64,000 bases of DNA from Favolaschia claudopus (GCA_037176885.1 JAWWNJ010000136.1:1-64000), one strand, 5' to 3'; positions 1 to 10,956 are shown, numbered from the stretch's first letter. The notes: generated from the letters alone by a model not told the origin. Program-made: numbers and translations.

Positions 1-60
1 TTTGCCTGGGACACGCTGTGGGAGAGGCGCCCAGCCAATTTGCGCGTGTCCCATCATGTA

Positions 61-493
61 GTGTTGCCGGGAGCTGAGTTGGAGCTGAACTCGAGTTGAT
101 TGCCCATCAGCTCGCTGTCAGCTCGAGTTGACCGGAGCTGGCTCAGAGCTGATACCGGATATGGGAATCTAGTGTCCCAGGGTTCATCTTTCCACCCGAA
201 GGGCAAAATTTTAGGGGAGAATGGACCAAATTTTTATGTGGAAAGTTTTCCTGAGCTCTCTTCAAGCTCGAACTGCTTTTTATACTTCGAAAACGGCCAA
301 GAAACGGCCAATACAGAAACTGGGGAGGGAGTGTGATGTCACTCAGTTACACCACCGGAAATGTCACGTCGTCCGCTTTGGGTGACGAGGGTGGAGTCGA
401 GGCGAGCTGGCATCACCTCGAGGTGCCGCTTTTGGGAAGGGGTCGAGTTGGAGTTCAACTCAGCTCGGAGCTAGCTCCAGCTTCCGGCAACAC
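61..493. mobile_element. TA-flanked inverted-repeat element (433 bp)
   Basis: The ends are GTGTTGCCGG and its exact complement CCGGCAACAC, each bordered by TA (59-60 and 494-495). The inverted similarity reaches further in through AGCTGAGTTGGAGCT-like sequence rich in GAGCT. The TA borders fit a Tc1/mariner-type target duplication, so this is read as a non-autonomous element (MITE). Short open frames inside show no recognisable protein. Confidence 0.75.
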
Positions 494-495
494 TA

Positions 496-2337
496 GTCCC
501 ATGGAAATCCAAGGCCACATTTTCTTGTGGGACACGCCGAGATCTCCGAAAGACAAGACGTGAGAGGCCCATGCTGATTGTCGCCGCTTGAGTGACGAGA
601 GGTGACGAGAGAAGCGCTCAACAATCTTATTTGTGGAAAGAAATTCAAAAAGCGGCGCATCAATGTGCGGGAAACACTGCCGCCGAGTCCTAGTACAATA
701 CATGTTGTTTAACGGCGTTGTTTGGTGCAGTATAGATTGAGAACGAAAGGCATCATTCGTGTTCGGACCGCGGAGCTTCGGGAACCGTTGGACAGCCCTA
801 TGTCCGGTGCGTGTCCCAGCTCATTCTAAGTGTTGCTTAGTCTACCTTCCCCTCAGCGCCGTCCAACTGTTTTGGGAGGCAACAGTAATACTGATTACAC
901 AGCACTCAGATGTCACGAATCTTGTGAGATAAATTGATTTGAGCCAACGGATAGGCTGAGAAGACATTCTAGCAGTGCCATATGCTAAAAAAACGAGTTG
1001 AAGTACCCTAGAATCAAACAAAATGAGCGGGTGCAAGGTCCACATACTGTGGGAAAGCTCCATCAAAATTTGATAGAGCAAGGGTACCGTCGGTTACTTG
1101 GCCGATGATAGTTCCAGACTCTCACGACAGGGTTCCCAGTTTGGGATGTCGTGAGAGGCTGGTCACGAGACTATGGCTTCAATGGCTCTGAAGCGGCAAC
1201 CCCGCCATTCCAAGGGTTATGGCAAATCGGTCGCCAGACCGATTAAAGCCGATGGCCCCGGCCAGTAAAACCCTCGGCAATCTGAGGCTATTTCCGGCGA
1301 AATAAAGCCCTCGAAATGACCGATTTTTCCTCTGAGTCGCCGTGTGGCTCCACTCTGACCTCGATTACATTCCACCAGTGAATGGTGGGAGTTGCAGTGG
1401 AGCGCTTGGCCTCCGGTTCTCGGCGAAGGCCACGCATACAGTGGCGATGCCACCCCCCAAAAAATAATGTGACCCCAATCAACTCCCTTCTCAGGCATTT
1501 GGGTGGAGTCCTCAAGTCAAGGTGCTACGGAAACGTGAGCAAATGCCAACTCACATCATGTTGGTCTTGGTTTAACAATCATCCCGTTAGTCTGCTTGCC
1601 GGTGCCATTATTGAGTCAGACGAGTTGAGTAGCACTTCACAATTCGCACATATGCTCCAATTACATACCAGTGTTCGACCTCCGGCCGACTACGTGGTCG
1701 AGCAGCAGGAGAGTTTTCGAAGCATCGCAGCAGAAATTCTCGAACCCTCTGGGCCCGTCAGGTACGCCAGCTTTCGATATTTTTTCATAACCGCAACACT
1801 TCTCAGTCACTGTAATTGCTGTTGTTTGATATCCTGTCTCCCGGCCGAATCTCAACATCAATACAATTTATTTTACATTTGACTGCTCGGCAGCTGCACT
1901 TGCAACTCATTTGTTGTAGTAAGTACCCCTCGCTATTGAAGTCTTACCTTTGACTGCCATTTGATTGAACGTCTATCTGGCAAAGCAAGCTTGATTCTGA
2001 CCTTGAAGCGGCAAAATCAGCATCTCGGTCTTCTCGGGGAGCACCAAACATCCCAAAATCCGTTCCGAATTCGAATCAAGGCATCCACTGGATACTACTA
2101 GTTATTTCTCCGGTGCGATTCCTTACCACTAAACTCAGTGGAACATTTGTTGGACTGAACATTGGTCTAGACGCTCAATTGATCATAAACTAACATTCAG
2201 ATTGTTGATAGCATTGACAAGCAAAGCAGAGCATTCAAGTTATGGATATTTGCAAAGGACAGGTTCTGGAATTGTTCTGCTCACTACAAGTTACCTTGAT
2301 AGATACAGGATTCGGAAGTTGAATGCAGTTTAGCACT
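496..2337. other. Intergenic stretch without recognisable genes
   Basis: No open frame here looks like a known protein. Visible structure: a hairpin at about 1119-1159 with the 11-bp stem CTCTCACGACA/TGTCGTGAGAG, and at 1439 one end of the CAGTGGCG element family that is complete at 40879-41005. The 166-aa open frame at 1382-1882 starts beside that element end, has no family features and is taken as chance. Confidence 0.5.
1439..1490 (+). mobile_element. Half copy of the CAGTGGCG inverted-repeat family
   Basis: After a TA, the sequence starts CAGTGGCGATGCCACC and continues with a stretch ending GTGACCCCAATC, closely matching the left end of the complete element at 40879-41005. The matching right end (CGCCGCCACTG before TA) is absent nearby, so this is a truncated copy. 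Confidence 0.55.
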
Positions 2338-2562
2338 TTCCCGGCTTCACATTGACCCCGGAACACTGAATTTTTTCAAATACATCCTCAAGTACTTACC
2401 TCTACTCCCTTTATCCTCAGCCTATCTTCGAATTCCGGCCGCTGAACTGTGAAGCTTTGAACACGAAAGTCCAGCGGCAATGATACCCATCGCGGAACAA
2501 CCGGATTAGGCGATATCTTGACGTAATCGAGCTATCCCGCACAGCATAAGTATCTAGCCCAA
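2338..2562. repeat. LTR-like repeat, second copy of the 14.78-15.37 kb repeat
   Basis: This stretch shares long blocks with 15152-15360: ATTCCGGCCGCTGAACTG, GTGAAGCTTTGAACACGAAA, ATCGCGGAACAACC, GATTAGGCGATAT, GAGCTATCCCG and AGCATAAGTATCTA. The copy at 15 kb abuts the upstream end of an inverted Ty3 element, so the repeat is probably its LTR and this copy a solo or partial LTR. No target duplication was found. Confidence 0.5.
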
Positions 2563-2564
2563 TA

Positions 2565-2727
2565 GAGCACTTTGGCAAACGGTGAAAAATGATTTTTTTC
2601 TTCAGTTCCCGCTAACCAAATTTTGGTTGTGGAGCCGCAAAACAGTGCGCAGCCCACTGTAGTTTTTCACCAAACTCGCTTAGTTTTTCGAACTGAAATT
2701 TGATTTTCACCGTTTGCCAAAATGCTC
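2565..2727. mobile_element. TA-flanked inverted-repeat element (163 bp)
   Basis: The two ends, GAGCACTTTGGCAAACGGTG and the complement of 2708-2727, match over about 25 bp with one or two mismatches and sit between TA dinucleotides at 2563-2564 and 2728-2729. There is no coding capacity. It lies immediately after the LTR-like repeat. Read as a small MITE. Confidence 0.75.
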
Positions 2728-2729
2728 TA

Positions 2730-3715
2730 ATCTGATGACTCTGCGCTAACGTTTTGCAACACCCATCTAAAAAAGAGCATACACCCAGACAATTAAGACC
2801 AACGTCAGCAGCATTTCTTGTGGGAACACAGGGCTTCGCCATGCTGCACGAGCATTTGGATTGGGAGGGGTTCCTCGCAAGACCATATCGCCAAAATGGC
2901 GGGCTTTTTGCAACGCTAGAACTCGAGGATGGCACAAACCCCCAAAATTGTGTGGAGCTGACTCATCAGACAACCGATGAGATTGTTTTTTTCTAGGTAT
3001 GCACGCGTCAGGACTTACTGTTAAGATTAAATGTGTTTTCCCGTGTACACCCATGCCTATGGGATATTTCCGGGGTTGTGAAAGGGGAAGTTCTACCCGT
3101 AAACTTGAATGATGGTCGCCGACCAGCGGCAGGAGGCAATTTTGGCATGTTCTCGTCCGCCCATCATCCATGTGATTCCATTTATGTATGATATGCAGTC
3201 CGTTCGGGCCCGATTATGGGGAAGCTTGCTTCCCCATTCATCGGTATAGGGCTCCAAAATGCAGATGCTTACAGAATGACTGGGATACGAACCTTCGCGC
3301 ATAGCGCTTTGTATCTCTACTTCTTATCTGTGTCTACCATATATTTGCCTTGTTTCAATGAAGAGAAAATTATAAATTGTTCGCTGATACCAAGTCTGAA
3401 TAATCTGAGAACAGATTAGCCTAGCAATTGATCTGCAAGCACTCAATGCTATACACTTGTATCAACCCAGAACACTGTGGCCAAGCGTCATGAGTTCTCT
3501 CTTTTTCTCCCTCTTCTTTCTTTCTTTTTCGCGTTTTTCATCACGGGACCCAGTACATTGGAAAAAAAACCGGTGCCCAGTTCCAAAAGTGGCCATGGAT
3601 TGTGTGTACTTGTTTGTTTTCAATACGGCATGGTTCCCATTCGTGATCTCTCTTGCACCCGCAGGACTGAGCGCGACTGGGCCACGAAAATTAGGCCAAT
3701 ATAGCAGAAATGTAC
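2730..3715. other. Intergenic stretch, no genes seen
   Basis: The overlapping open frames on both strands show no recognisable domain. A pyrimidine tract lies at 3494-3542. At 3590-3625 a block containing GATTGTGTGTACTTGTTTG resembles, in reverse, 11380-11405, which suggests a shared dispersed repeat. Confidence 0.4.
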
Positions 3716-4064
3716 AAAACCCATTAAGGCTGGATAAAATTATGAGTATATTTAAATATAATAAATTATAATGCCTAAAAATATGATTAAATAGAGCCAG
3801 CCACATAATATTAAGGTCTAGGAATACTGGGCAGTGTGTTACATTATGTTACGATTACATTATGATAGGGAGTTCATATTTAATCATAATATTAAGCCCC
3901 GCGCGTGCCAGTGTCGTTCCATCGGAAGAGGCCGAGAGTGTAAGGCGGATGACAGCATAAGACGGATTTAACGGACCGGGCATTTCCATGACTCATCTCG
4001 GCTAAATTTTCACTCTCTCACCGTCTTGCTCGCTGTCGGCGCTCCCCCGCTCACGTCGTCCGCC

Positions 4065-4620
4065 ATGTTCGATGATGCTCAGCTGGTCAAATACTTCCCA
4101 GCCATGCTCAAGGCACTGCGTGCCCGAATTGAGGCTCTACCTGACTCTCTGCCAGTCGCTCTTCCTGATGGCCCCCTTGCTCGCTACTTCGGGGACTTCG
4201 AAATTGACGAGGAAGAAGGTGCTCAGTTCACGGCAAACCGGCAGTGAGAGCGGGCGTTCCAGGTATCTGCAGACGAGCAGCATAAGCGCATCACTCGAGG
4301 CGAACATGGCATGGATCTCATCTGCCCGTTTCTGGAATTCTATTCCCAGCAAGACGGTATCAAAGGCACGGATGGAGTAGGAATGCTGGCGCGTAGGATA
4401 CGGGATCTGAACAGCATTCTAGATACCCTGTGAGTCGTATTTTTGTTGTCGTTCACGTCCTCAAATTGATCACCGCTTTTCTCGAGCAGTAAGCACACAA
4501 TGTCGGATTCCCGCTCCTCCATGGCGGCTTCGACTGCGGCTGCAACGGTTGTAACAAAAGAGCTTCTCAATGCTGGCTTCGGCGAAGGGGTAGATTTTTT
4601 GGAGGGCGTCAGCATTCATT
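4065..4620 (+). pseudogene. Spliced coding region inside the hAT-like element, stopped by one nonsense codon
   Basis: An open frame starts around the methionine at 4065 (an upstream in-frame ATG lies at 4026) and includes DDAQLVKYFPAMLKALRAR and a Pro/Leu-rich stretch up to TANRQ. It meets TGA at 4245-4247 and continues in the same frame as ERAFQVSADEQHKRITRGEH and on to LNSILDTL. A GTGAGT donor at about 4430 and a CAG acceptor near 4490 join this to SDSRSSMAASTAAATVV and LLNAGFGEGVDFLEG, ending at TAA (4618-4620). The total is about 190 residues. I do not recognise the family: it may be the N-terminal part of the element's own protein or a captured host fragment. The TGA could be a TGG-to-TGA change. 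Confidence 0.5.
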
Positions 4621-4668
4621 AAATACGATTAAGTATGATTACGTTCCGATTACAATACATTATGAATA

Positions 4669-4834
4669 CAGTCGACGCTGCCATAACCCATAGCCCTCGG
4701 TAGAGCCAAAAAGCTATGGGATATGACAGATTTATGGGTTATCCCAGCCAAAAACCGGTCAAAAACCCCCAAAAATGTATGGGTTAAGGGAGATTATGGG
4801 TTATGGGAGCTATGGGTTATGACAGCTTCGACTG
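4669..4834. mobile_element. TA-flanked inverted-repeat element nested in the hAT-like element
   Basis: The left end CAGTCGACGCTGCCATAACC pairs with the right end, whose complement begins CAGTCGAAGCTGTCATAACC. TA borders it at 4667-4668 and 4835-4836. The inner ATAACCCATA/TATGGGTTAT blocks recur through the element. The same subterminal ATAACCCATA sequence occurs in the element at 21437-21828, so the two belong to one family. Confidence 0.8.
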
Positions 4835-4940
4835 TACTCTTATGATTAAATATGGGCCAGAACCGTAAAATTATGATACGATTATGGTACATTATGGCTC
4901 AGCGGTGTATTTAATCATAATATTCCAGCCTTAAAACCCA

Positions 4941-5597
4941 TGTATATTTGTTTCAATCGGAGGAATTGCGAGAAACGAGATCTAAAGTCGTGAAAGGAGG
5001 TGCTCTTGCGAGCCCAATTTTGCGAGAAATTCCTTCGATGAAATGCGAGATATATTCACTCCAGGAAAGCCTATACCAGTGGCTTAATATTTGTAGTCCA
5101 GTGCAGCGCGGTCCTACGCGGTCTTTGACATTTGATTTTGGCGGGGTCACTGCGTGACATCACGCCTCGGCCCTCACTCTCAACGCCAATGGATGCGACT
5201 TCCACATTCACTGCCTCAATTTCAGCCTTCAAGCACTCAAAATCGATAGTAATGTGTCGGAATTATGTGCTCTTATTAGTGCCCTTCAGTGCTCTCAAGT
5301 CTCTTCGAAACAACGGATCGTGTCATCAATTGGCCGATTCGACTCGAGTACCGTTCAACAACCCGGCCACATATTGTCTTGGAATTTTGCAGCCATGTAC
5401 CTGATACTTGAATGTCGCTTTAGCATTTGTTTTGGCTTTTTTTGCATGCATGTACGCTGTATGGCTGTATGGTGCGCCAGTGAAAATGCTCAGGGTTCTC
5501 AAAAGAAAACACCTCTCAAAAGTGTCTTTATCCTTGCGCAATAACCTGGAAATTTGACCCAGAGGTACCTCGTTATATGGGCTTCAGACTTGATGCT
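4941..5597. other. Intergenic stretch, no genes seen
   Basis: No protein-like frame and no repeat ends were recognised between the hAT-like element and the foldback element. Confidence 0.4.
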
Positions 5598-6730
5598 TAC
5601 AGCAGTTTGCAGATGTAATGACACCACGTCACTTGAGAAGAAAGCGCAAAAACACGTCTTCTTGTATCGCCTCGTTCTTGCTCGTTTCTTGCCCAATCTC
5701 GACTATCTTGGTATGTATGAGGTCGCCTTAATCCGGGCCTCAAGAAGCTGGTATTTCATTGGCAAATTTCCGACTTTCATTTTGGCCGACATCCACTTGA
5801 CATCCAGCTTGTCCAACATCGTCGCGCTCGTCCTGGGCGCAATTCTGGACGGAATCGCTCATGTGTAGGCGCACTTGGAAGGTATTTTTGGTTGCTTTCA
5901 GCATATGTGCAGTCTAAATTGTGGCTGCCGGGTGTAACAACTTATCGGAAAAAGTAATTTGTTTGTGACCATTTGATCTTACGGTTTCCATGTGCATAGC
6001 AGCGTTATGCATGCAGAATGAGTACTGAGATCTCTAAGAAATAGTCATCTGGCATGCTTAGTATTGTATATGTGGTACAAAGTGGCTAAGTAAGCTACGC
6101 AGACTCCAGTGGCAAACGAGCAAAAAATAGAATACGCCACAGCGAAATTTGGCGATAAATTAGCGTCCTCTTCTTTTGAGGACGCACCCCACTGGTGCTA
6201 TACACGAGTCTTGAATCGACGCACGGCAGGGAATTGTTACGTGCGCCTGAGAAGGAACAAAACCAGAGTACAAACTGTGATCACGGTGGAAGTAGAGAAG
6301 AGACACGAGAACAATAACTTATCTAACCGGTATCGCACTACAAATGCATATAGATCGAAAGCGACTAGAAATGCCTTCCAAACGCGCCTACACACGAGGC
6401 ATTCCCTCCAGAATTGCGTCCAAGACGGCGATGACGATGACTGGGTGTCGGCCAAAATGAAGTCAGGATTTCGGCGATAAAAGACAGCCGTCTTGAAGCC
6501 CGGATTAAGGCGAGTCCTCCGATACCAAAATCATGCTGTTTGTTGTCGAAACGAGAGAGATACGAAGGAGGGAAGAAGACGTGTTTTTTGTGCTTTCTTC
6601 TCATATGCTGCACTCCGCCCGAAGACGAAGGAGCCGAGGCAGCCCCTACGCAACTAAAGAATACAGAACAAATCCGTAGCTACGTGAGTGCGCAGGAAAT
6701 AGCAAAACTAACTAGGGATGTGTGGGTGGG

Positions 6731-6955
6731 CACGAAAAAAGAGGGTATGACGGCGACGGGGGGACAAGACTAGAAGCGGGGAAGGAGACTCGAGGTCATG
6801 GAGGGGGAGGGGCTGGAGAAGAGAAGGTCTCAAAGAGACGGAGTCACCGAGCCAAAGGCGCGATGCGGAGGCGGGCGAGACGAAAAGAATGAGGAGACAC
6901 GTGACTGATGGGTGATCGCTTTAGCCAATCCCTTCGGTCTGTCCAGACCACCTAG
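6731..6955. repeat. Ngaro direct repeat A2
   Basis: Second copy of the 225-bp repeat also at 11027-11251, same orientation. Both begin CACGAAAAAAGAGGGTATGA and end CCAGACCACCTAG. By eye I see no difference between them, which implies a recent insertion or conversion. Confidence 0.8.
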
Positions 6956-7035
6956 GATTGGCCTGAGTTCTCGAGAGGGAGAGATGAGTAAGCAAGCCAT
7001 TGATATATTGGGCGTGAACTCCGAAATGGAGCTCG

Positions 7036-7072
7036 CTGCACTCCGCCTGAAGACGAAGGAGCCGAGCAGCCC
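7036..7072. repeat. Ngaro short repeat B1
   Basis: CTGCACTCCGCCTGAAGACG and the following GAAGGAGCCGAGCAGCCC match 6608-6645 (B2) with one substitution and one extra base. Its position on the outer side of A2 relative to B2 gives the B1-A2-B2 order. Confidence 0.65.
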
Positions 7073-7335
7073 AAAACCAACAGCTCACCCTGAAGCAGCC
7101 AAAGGTGGGCAAAATACAGGGGGAAGCACCACAGGCTCCACAAAAACAGGGAGGAGATGGACAGCAATGGGGAGGCGAGAGGGGAGGGAGGGGGAGGGGG
7201 AGGAAGGGGTGCTAGGAACGCACAATGACGACAGAGGGGAGAGAGACGGCGACGCAGGCAGGACGGGTACCAGACTTGGGGAGGGGCCAGTGCGGATACA
7301 ACTTTGAAAGTGTGAGCCAGCGGAAGCGGGAAAGC

Positions 7336-7520
7336 TGTCAGGGGATTCCACAGCTAGGACGTCCTTTGACTTGGGCAGAAGTTCTCTGTCTCCAAGACAT
7401 CATGCTGTGTGCTCACTTATGTCATATCTTACGTCACCTCTTGTATATAAGTAGTCCGCTGGGGATCTCTGATCCCCAGGTTTGTTATCGACTTGGCTCC
7501 TGGGCCCTTCTCCCCTTACA
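7336..7520 (+). repeat. 5' LTR of the KH element
   Basis: 185 bp, identical to the right LTR. It contains TTGTATATAAGTAG (7441-7454), a good TATA-like box, followed by the dyad CTGGGGATCTCTGATCCCCAG (7459-7479). Confidence 0.85.
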
Positions 7521-7625
7521 GCATAACAAACCTTCTATTCGACTCTGGCACTCTCCTAGCCCCAGCCGACCACCCTACTTCCTACTCTGCCCTCATCCTA
7601 CCATCGACCTTACACCTCCCTTGCT

Positions 7626-8672
7626 ATGGCAACCCCCGCAGTTCCTCAGGACCTTTATTCCTACTGCACTCTCCTTCGAAGCGAACTACAGCGCGTCCAC
7701 GAACGTCTTGATCGTCTTGAGTTTGGGGACACTGCAGCCTCTACTCCCCGAGGGCATGCCTGGCGCTTCTCCTGGGATGGCGCTCGCTGGGGCTCTGAAC
7801 CTTCAACCCCGGCCCCTACCCCTGCCATCATCGCTGTCGGCCACACCGCCATACCACTCGCCGAAACCCTCCCTACTGCACAGGACGCACCGTCCCGCTA
7901 CTCGTGTACGCTTGTGGTGCCTGACTCGGTCGTCGGGCATATCGTTGGCCGTGGTGGTAAGGGTCTTCATCAGTCGCACGACATCTCCGGCGCCCAACTT
8001 CGAGCCTATACTGATAAGGCTTCCCCCTTGGAGCGCCGTGTATCTATCCGTGGTACCGACCAGCAAATCGGTGAAGCGCTAATTGCGCTTGGGAAGCGTT
8101 TCATGCGTAAGCGTATCCGCTCTAAGAAGAAAGGTCCGTCACGCCTTTCCGGGGACCCTGCCCCTCCCCCTCCTGGCCCGGTGCCGGTTTTGCCGAACGC
8201 TTCTGGCGAGGGAGCTCGCCCGCTGAAGAAGCGCGCACACCCCGTCCATCCGTCTCAGCCACCAGCTCCGGTTCCACCCCCTCCAGCGGCCAGTGCTCAG
8301 CCGCACCCAGGTGCCGCTACACAGCCAAGGAAGTCTGGGGTGCGATTTGCACCACAGGAGTCTTCCTACCCCGCCTCTCACTCCCTACCGCATAACCCTG
8401 CCACCATCTCTATTCCTACGCAGGTAATGGCGTCCCCAATTCCTACTCCCCGCCCCAGCTCTACTCCTTATGCCCCCTCGGTGTCCATGCCCACTGCCAT
8501 CCCGTCCCCCTCTCCACGTTCAGTAGCTCCTACGCCTATGGCCATTGATGCTATTCGACCTGAAAGGGGACGTCGACAACAGACGGCACGGCGAGGCGGT
8601 GCAGTGTCTGCGTCAGATTCGCGGATTGACTCCCAGGGCAACCTACTCTTCCGTGGCGATCCAGGATTTTGA
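7626..8672 (+). CDS. KH-domain protein of the LTR element (Gag-like position)
   Basis: 348 residues, fully inside the LTR pair and starting 106 bp after the left LTR. Residues 8-34 look like a short helical or coiled segment (LLRSELQRVHERLDRLEF). Residues about 91-165 form a KH fold candidate: a beta-like YSCTLVVPD, then VVGHIVGRGGKGL with the GXXG-type loop GRGG at 108-111, then a second strand RVSIRGTDQQI and a helix ALIALGKRF. A basic run (MRKRIRSKKK, 160-169) follows, and residues 170-330 are Pro/Ser/Ala-rich and probably disordered. KH domains bind single-stranded RNA or DNA, so a role in binding element RNA is plausible but inferred. There is no zinc knuckle. The 285-aa frame overlapping at 7225-8082 is a shadow. 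Confidence 0.8.
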   Translation: MATPAVPQDLYSYCTLLRSELQRVHERLDRLEFGDTAASTPRGHAWRFSWDGARWGSEPSTPAPTPAIIAVGHTAIPLAETLPTAQDAPSRYSCTLVVPDSVVGHIVGRGGKGLHQSHDISGAQLRAYTDKASPLERRVSIRGTDQQIGEALIALGKRFMRKRIRSKKKGPSRLSGDPAPPPPGPVPVLPNASGEGARPLKKRAHPVHPSQPPAPVPPPPAASAQPHPGAATQPRKSGVRFAPQESSYPASHSLPHNPATISIPTQVMASPIPTPRPSSTPYAPSVSMPTAIPSPSPRSVAPTPMAIDAIRPERGRRQQTARRGGAVSASDSRIDSQGNLLFRGDPGF

Positions 8673-8735
8673 AAGATCGTTCATTCTACTGGGCTTTGGT
8701 CTTCGTCGAAGCGACGAATCTTGAAGAGGGGGTGA

Positions 8736-8920
8736 TGTCAGGGGATTCCACAGCTAGGACGTCCTTTGACTTGGGCAGAAGTTCTCTGTCTCCAAGACAT
8801 CATGCTGTGTGCTCACTTATGTCATATCTTACGTCACCTCTTGTATATAAGTAGTCCGCTGGGGATCTCTGATCCCCAGGTTTGTTATCGACTTGGCTCC
8901 TGGGCCCTTCTCCCCTTACA
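8736..8920 (+). repeat. 3' LTR of the KH element
   Basis: Identical to 7336-7520 across 185 bp. The purine-rich run before it (8722-8735) fits a polypurine tract for plus-strand priming. Confidence 0.85.
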
Positions 8921-8926
8921 AAAGCG

Positions 8927-10956
8927 CATCAGCAACAGAATTCTCGTCCGTTGAGATCCAAACTGGGCGAAAAGTGAAGTCCTGTTGAACGGCCAGGAGA
9001 GCGAACTGGCGGAAGAGAGCTTGCGTAGGCGGATGGTCAATAGAGCCAGACTGCAAGCAGGTCGAGATGGCCTTGTTATCATACGAAACACCACCTCCAA
9101 CCCAGCCCAACAGTGGCCCCAGAGCTCCGCAGCCCTCAACACAGCACGCATTTCCTTCCAATGGATCGGATGACGTGCATACTTCGCTGGTACAGGCTCA
9201 GTGAAGAACAGATCGCTGCTACCCCAATGGCCACCCAGACCTAGCTTACCACTCGCATCTGTAAAGATTTCGACAGTGGGACGTGGAGGTCCAATAGCAA
9301 AAATGCCATTGAAAGACGGGAGGAAGGTATTCCACCATGCAATGTCGAGGCGGGCAGAGGAAGGAAGACGGCGGCGGTGGTGGCGGGGAAGGAGGGAAAG
9401 GCGGCGCATGAAGTCCCGAATACGGCGAGTGAAGAATCGACCAACCGGAATTACCGACTGAGCAAAGACGAGATGGCCGCAGAGCTGCTCGAGGTCGTAG
9501 TGGCTCGCAGATCGACGGGACAGGCACCCATCCAGAAGAACAAGGAGGCGAGCAAGCTTGTCCTGAGGAAGACGAGCCTGCATAGCAATACTGTCCAGCT
9601 CAATGCCGAGGAACTCGAGGCAGTGAGTCGGACCCTGCTCCTTGTCACTGGAGATTGAAAAGCCCAACTCGGCAGCAACGGTCCGGAAGACTGCACGACC
9701 ATGACGAGCGTACTCCACCCCCTTCGCAGCAGGAGTAACGTTGAACCAATCATCCAGGTAGTGCTGAATGAGCTTCATGACATCATCACGGCAGAGCAAA
9801 ATCCAGTGATGAGCCTCCGCAAAGTAGTTGTACAGGCGGGGGCCTGTACGAACACCAAACGGTAGGAAGATGTCAAGGAACAGGCGCAACTTCCACTCGA
9901 AACCCATCAGATGCACATGGTCAGGGTGAATCGGAATATGCCTGAATGCAGCCTCCAGATCTGCCTTATAAAGGAAGGATCCAGGGCCAGCTTCCCGTAT
10001 GCGATCAATTGCCCCCATAACAGCCTCGTAGACCAAAGATGGCCATACTCAGCTGGGATCGCGTCATTGACAGAGGATCCATGGGGATACGAGAGATGGT
10101 GAATCCGACGACGTTTCTCGCTATATTTCTTGGGTACAGAACCCAGCGGAGAAAGGACAGGCTTGACAGTATCAGCCATGTCCGTGATATCAATGATACG
10201 CCCAAGAGAAACCTCATGGGCAATATCCTTGTCCACCGTCTCGGGAAACGCAAGTGCAGAGGGAAGGGGTGCAGGGGCCGAAGAGGAGGGGGAAGGCATA
10301 CGTGCAGGATCCACACCAAGAAGAACACCATAGCGAATAGCAGACACAAGGGTGTCCGCAAACTGACGGTCTGGATAATCAATCAGCGCACTGGCCCAAG
10401 CGTCAGGATGTAGCTTCGTGGGCGGCATTGACTTTGAATGGGGAGATGTGAGGGGGAAGAGCAGATTGGTGTTTGGGCGAGCCGGGGGAAAAGGAGGCAT
10501 TGGGGGTATCTCGGAAAGAATGGGAGCATGGTCAGATTCGACGACGCTGGTAGATGACAGGGGAGATGAGACTTTCCTGCTCATTGAGCAGGGAGAGCCA
10601 GAAGCATCTCCCCCTCGCTCACCCGGCTTCATTAACACACCAACAGGGGGATTTTCCTGAGGCGGAGTAGGCCGAGCTACATCTGGGGGTTTTGACGAAC
10701 GACGTGCGCAGAAAGCCGCAGTGTGAGCACGGTCACCGCAATGGGAGCAAACATGACGACGGGGACACCGGCGTCGACCATCCCAACACCCTCCAACGCG
10801 ATTATGGCCCCAGCATATCTGAGAGCGCACCCGAGTCCCAGCAGTCATCAAAATTCTTCCATCATCTGGCGGTGTCCATGGTCCTCGGTCGGGAACACCA
10901 AAGCAAAGAACTCCATCAACTTGAATGAGTCTGGGGATAGGCCGAAGAGGAGGCAT
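8927..10956 (-). pseudogene. Ngaro zinc-knuckle, reverse transcriptase and RNase H region
   Basis: The upstream frame (10956 down to 9907) carries CSHCGDRAHTAAFC, a CX2CX4HX4C zinc knuckle, then a Pro/Ser-rich linker and the start of a reverse transcriptase (DTVKPVLSPLGSVPKK, RRIHHLSYPHGSSVND). A second frame (10036 down to 8927) continues with LYKADLEAAFRHIPIHP, the catalytic QHYLDDWF and the RNase H stretch EIFTDASGKLGLGGHW, ending at NSVADAL at the insertion point. The change of frame near 10035 means one indel. YLDD, the lack of protease and integrase, and the flanking split repeats point to the DIRS/Ngaro order. The RNase H tail is cut by the KH element at 8921. Confidence 0.75.

Larger units (their letters stand above)
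3724..4932. mobile_element. hAT-like terminal-inverted-repeat element with internal gene
   Basis: The ends are TTAAGGCTGG and CCAGCCTT, flanked by the 8-bp direct repeat AAAACCCA at 3716-3723 and 4933-4940, which is the duplication length expected for hAT elements. If the last two A bases are counted in the element, the repeat is a perfect 10-bp TIR with a 6-bp duplication instead. Both subterminal regions are AT-rich with repeated ATTATG and ATACGATTA blocks (3737-3900, 4620-4660, 4838-4920). It carries a spliced coding region (4065-4620) and a nested 166-bp element. Confidence 0.65.
7336..8920 (+). mobile_element. Compact LTR element encoding a KH-domain protein
   Basis: Two 185-bp direct repeats (7336-7520, 8736-8920) are identical, begin TGTCAGGGG and end CCTTACA, so they have the TG...CA ends of LTRs. 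The 5-bp duplication AAAGC flanks the element at 7331-7335 and 8922-8926, with one extra A before the right copy. Removing the element and one duplication restores the Ngaro RNase H reading frame on the minus strand as ...VADALSRF. A purine run (GAAGAGGGGGTGA) precedes the right LTR as a polypurine tract would. The only gene is the KH-domain ORF: no protease, reverse transcriptase or integrase is present, so the element is non-autonomous. Identical LTRs imply a very recent insertion. Confidence 0.85.

Noticed and set aside
5600..6600. Open frames of 65-123 codons in the foldback arms
   Set aside because: They mirror each other across the inverted arms and have no recognisable domain.
7225..8082. 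285-codon open frame overlapping the KH gene
   Set aside because: It begins outside the left LTR, crosses it and overlaps the KH frame in another phase. Its composition is that of a shadow frame.
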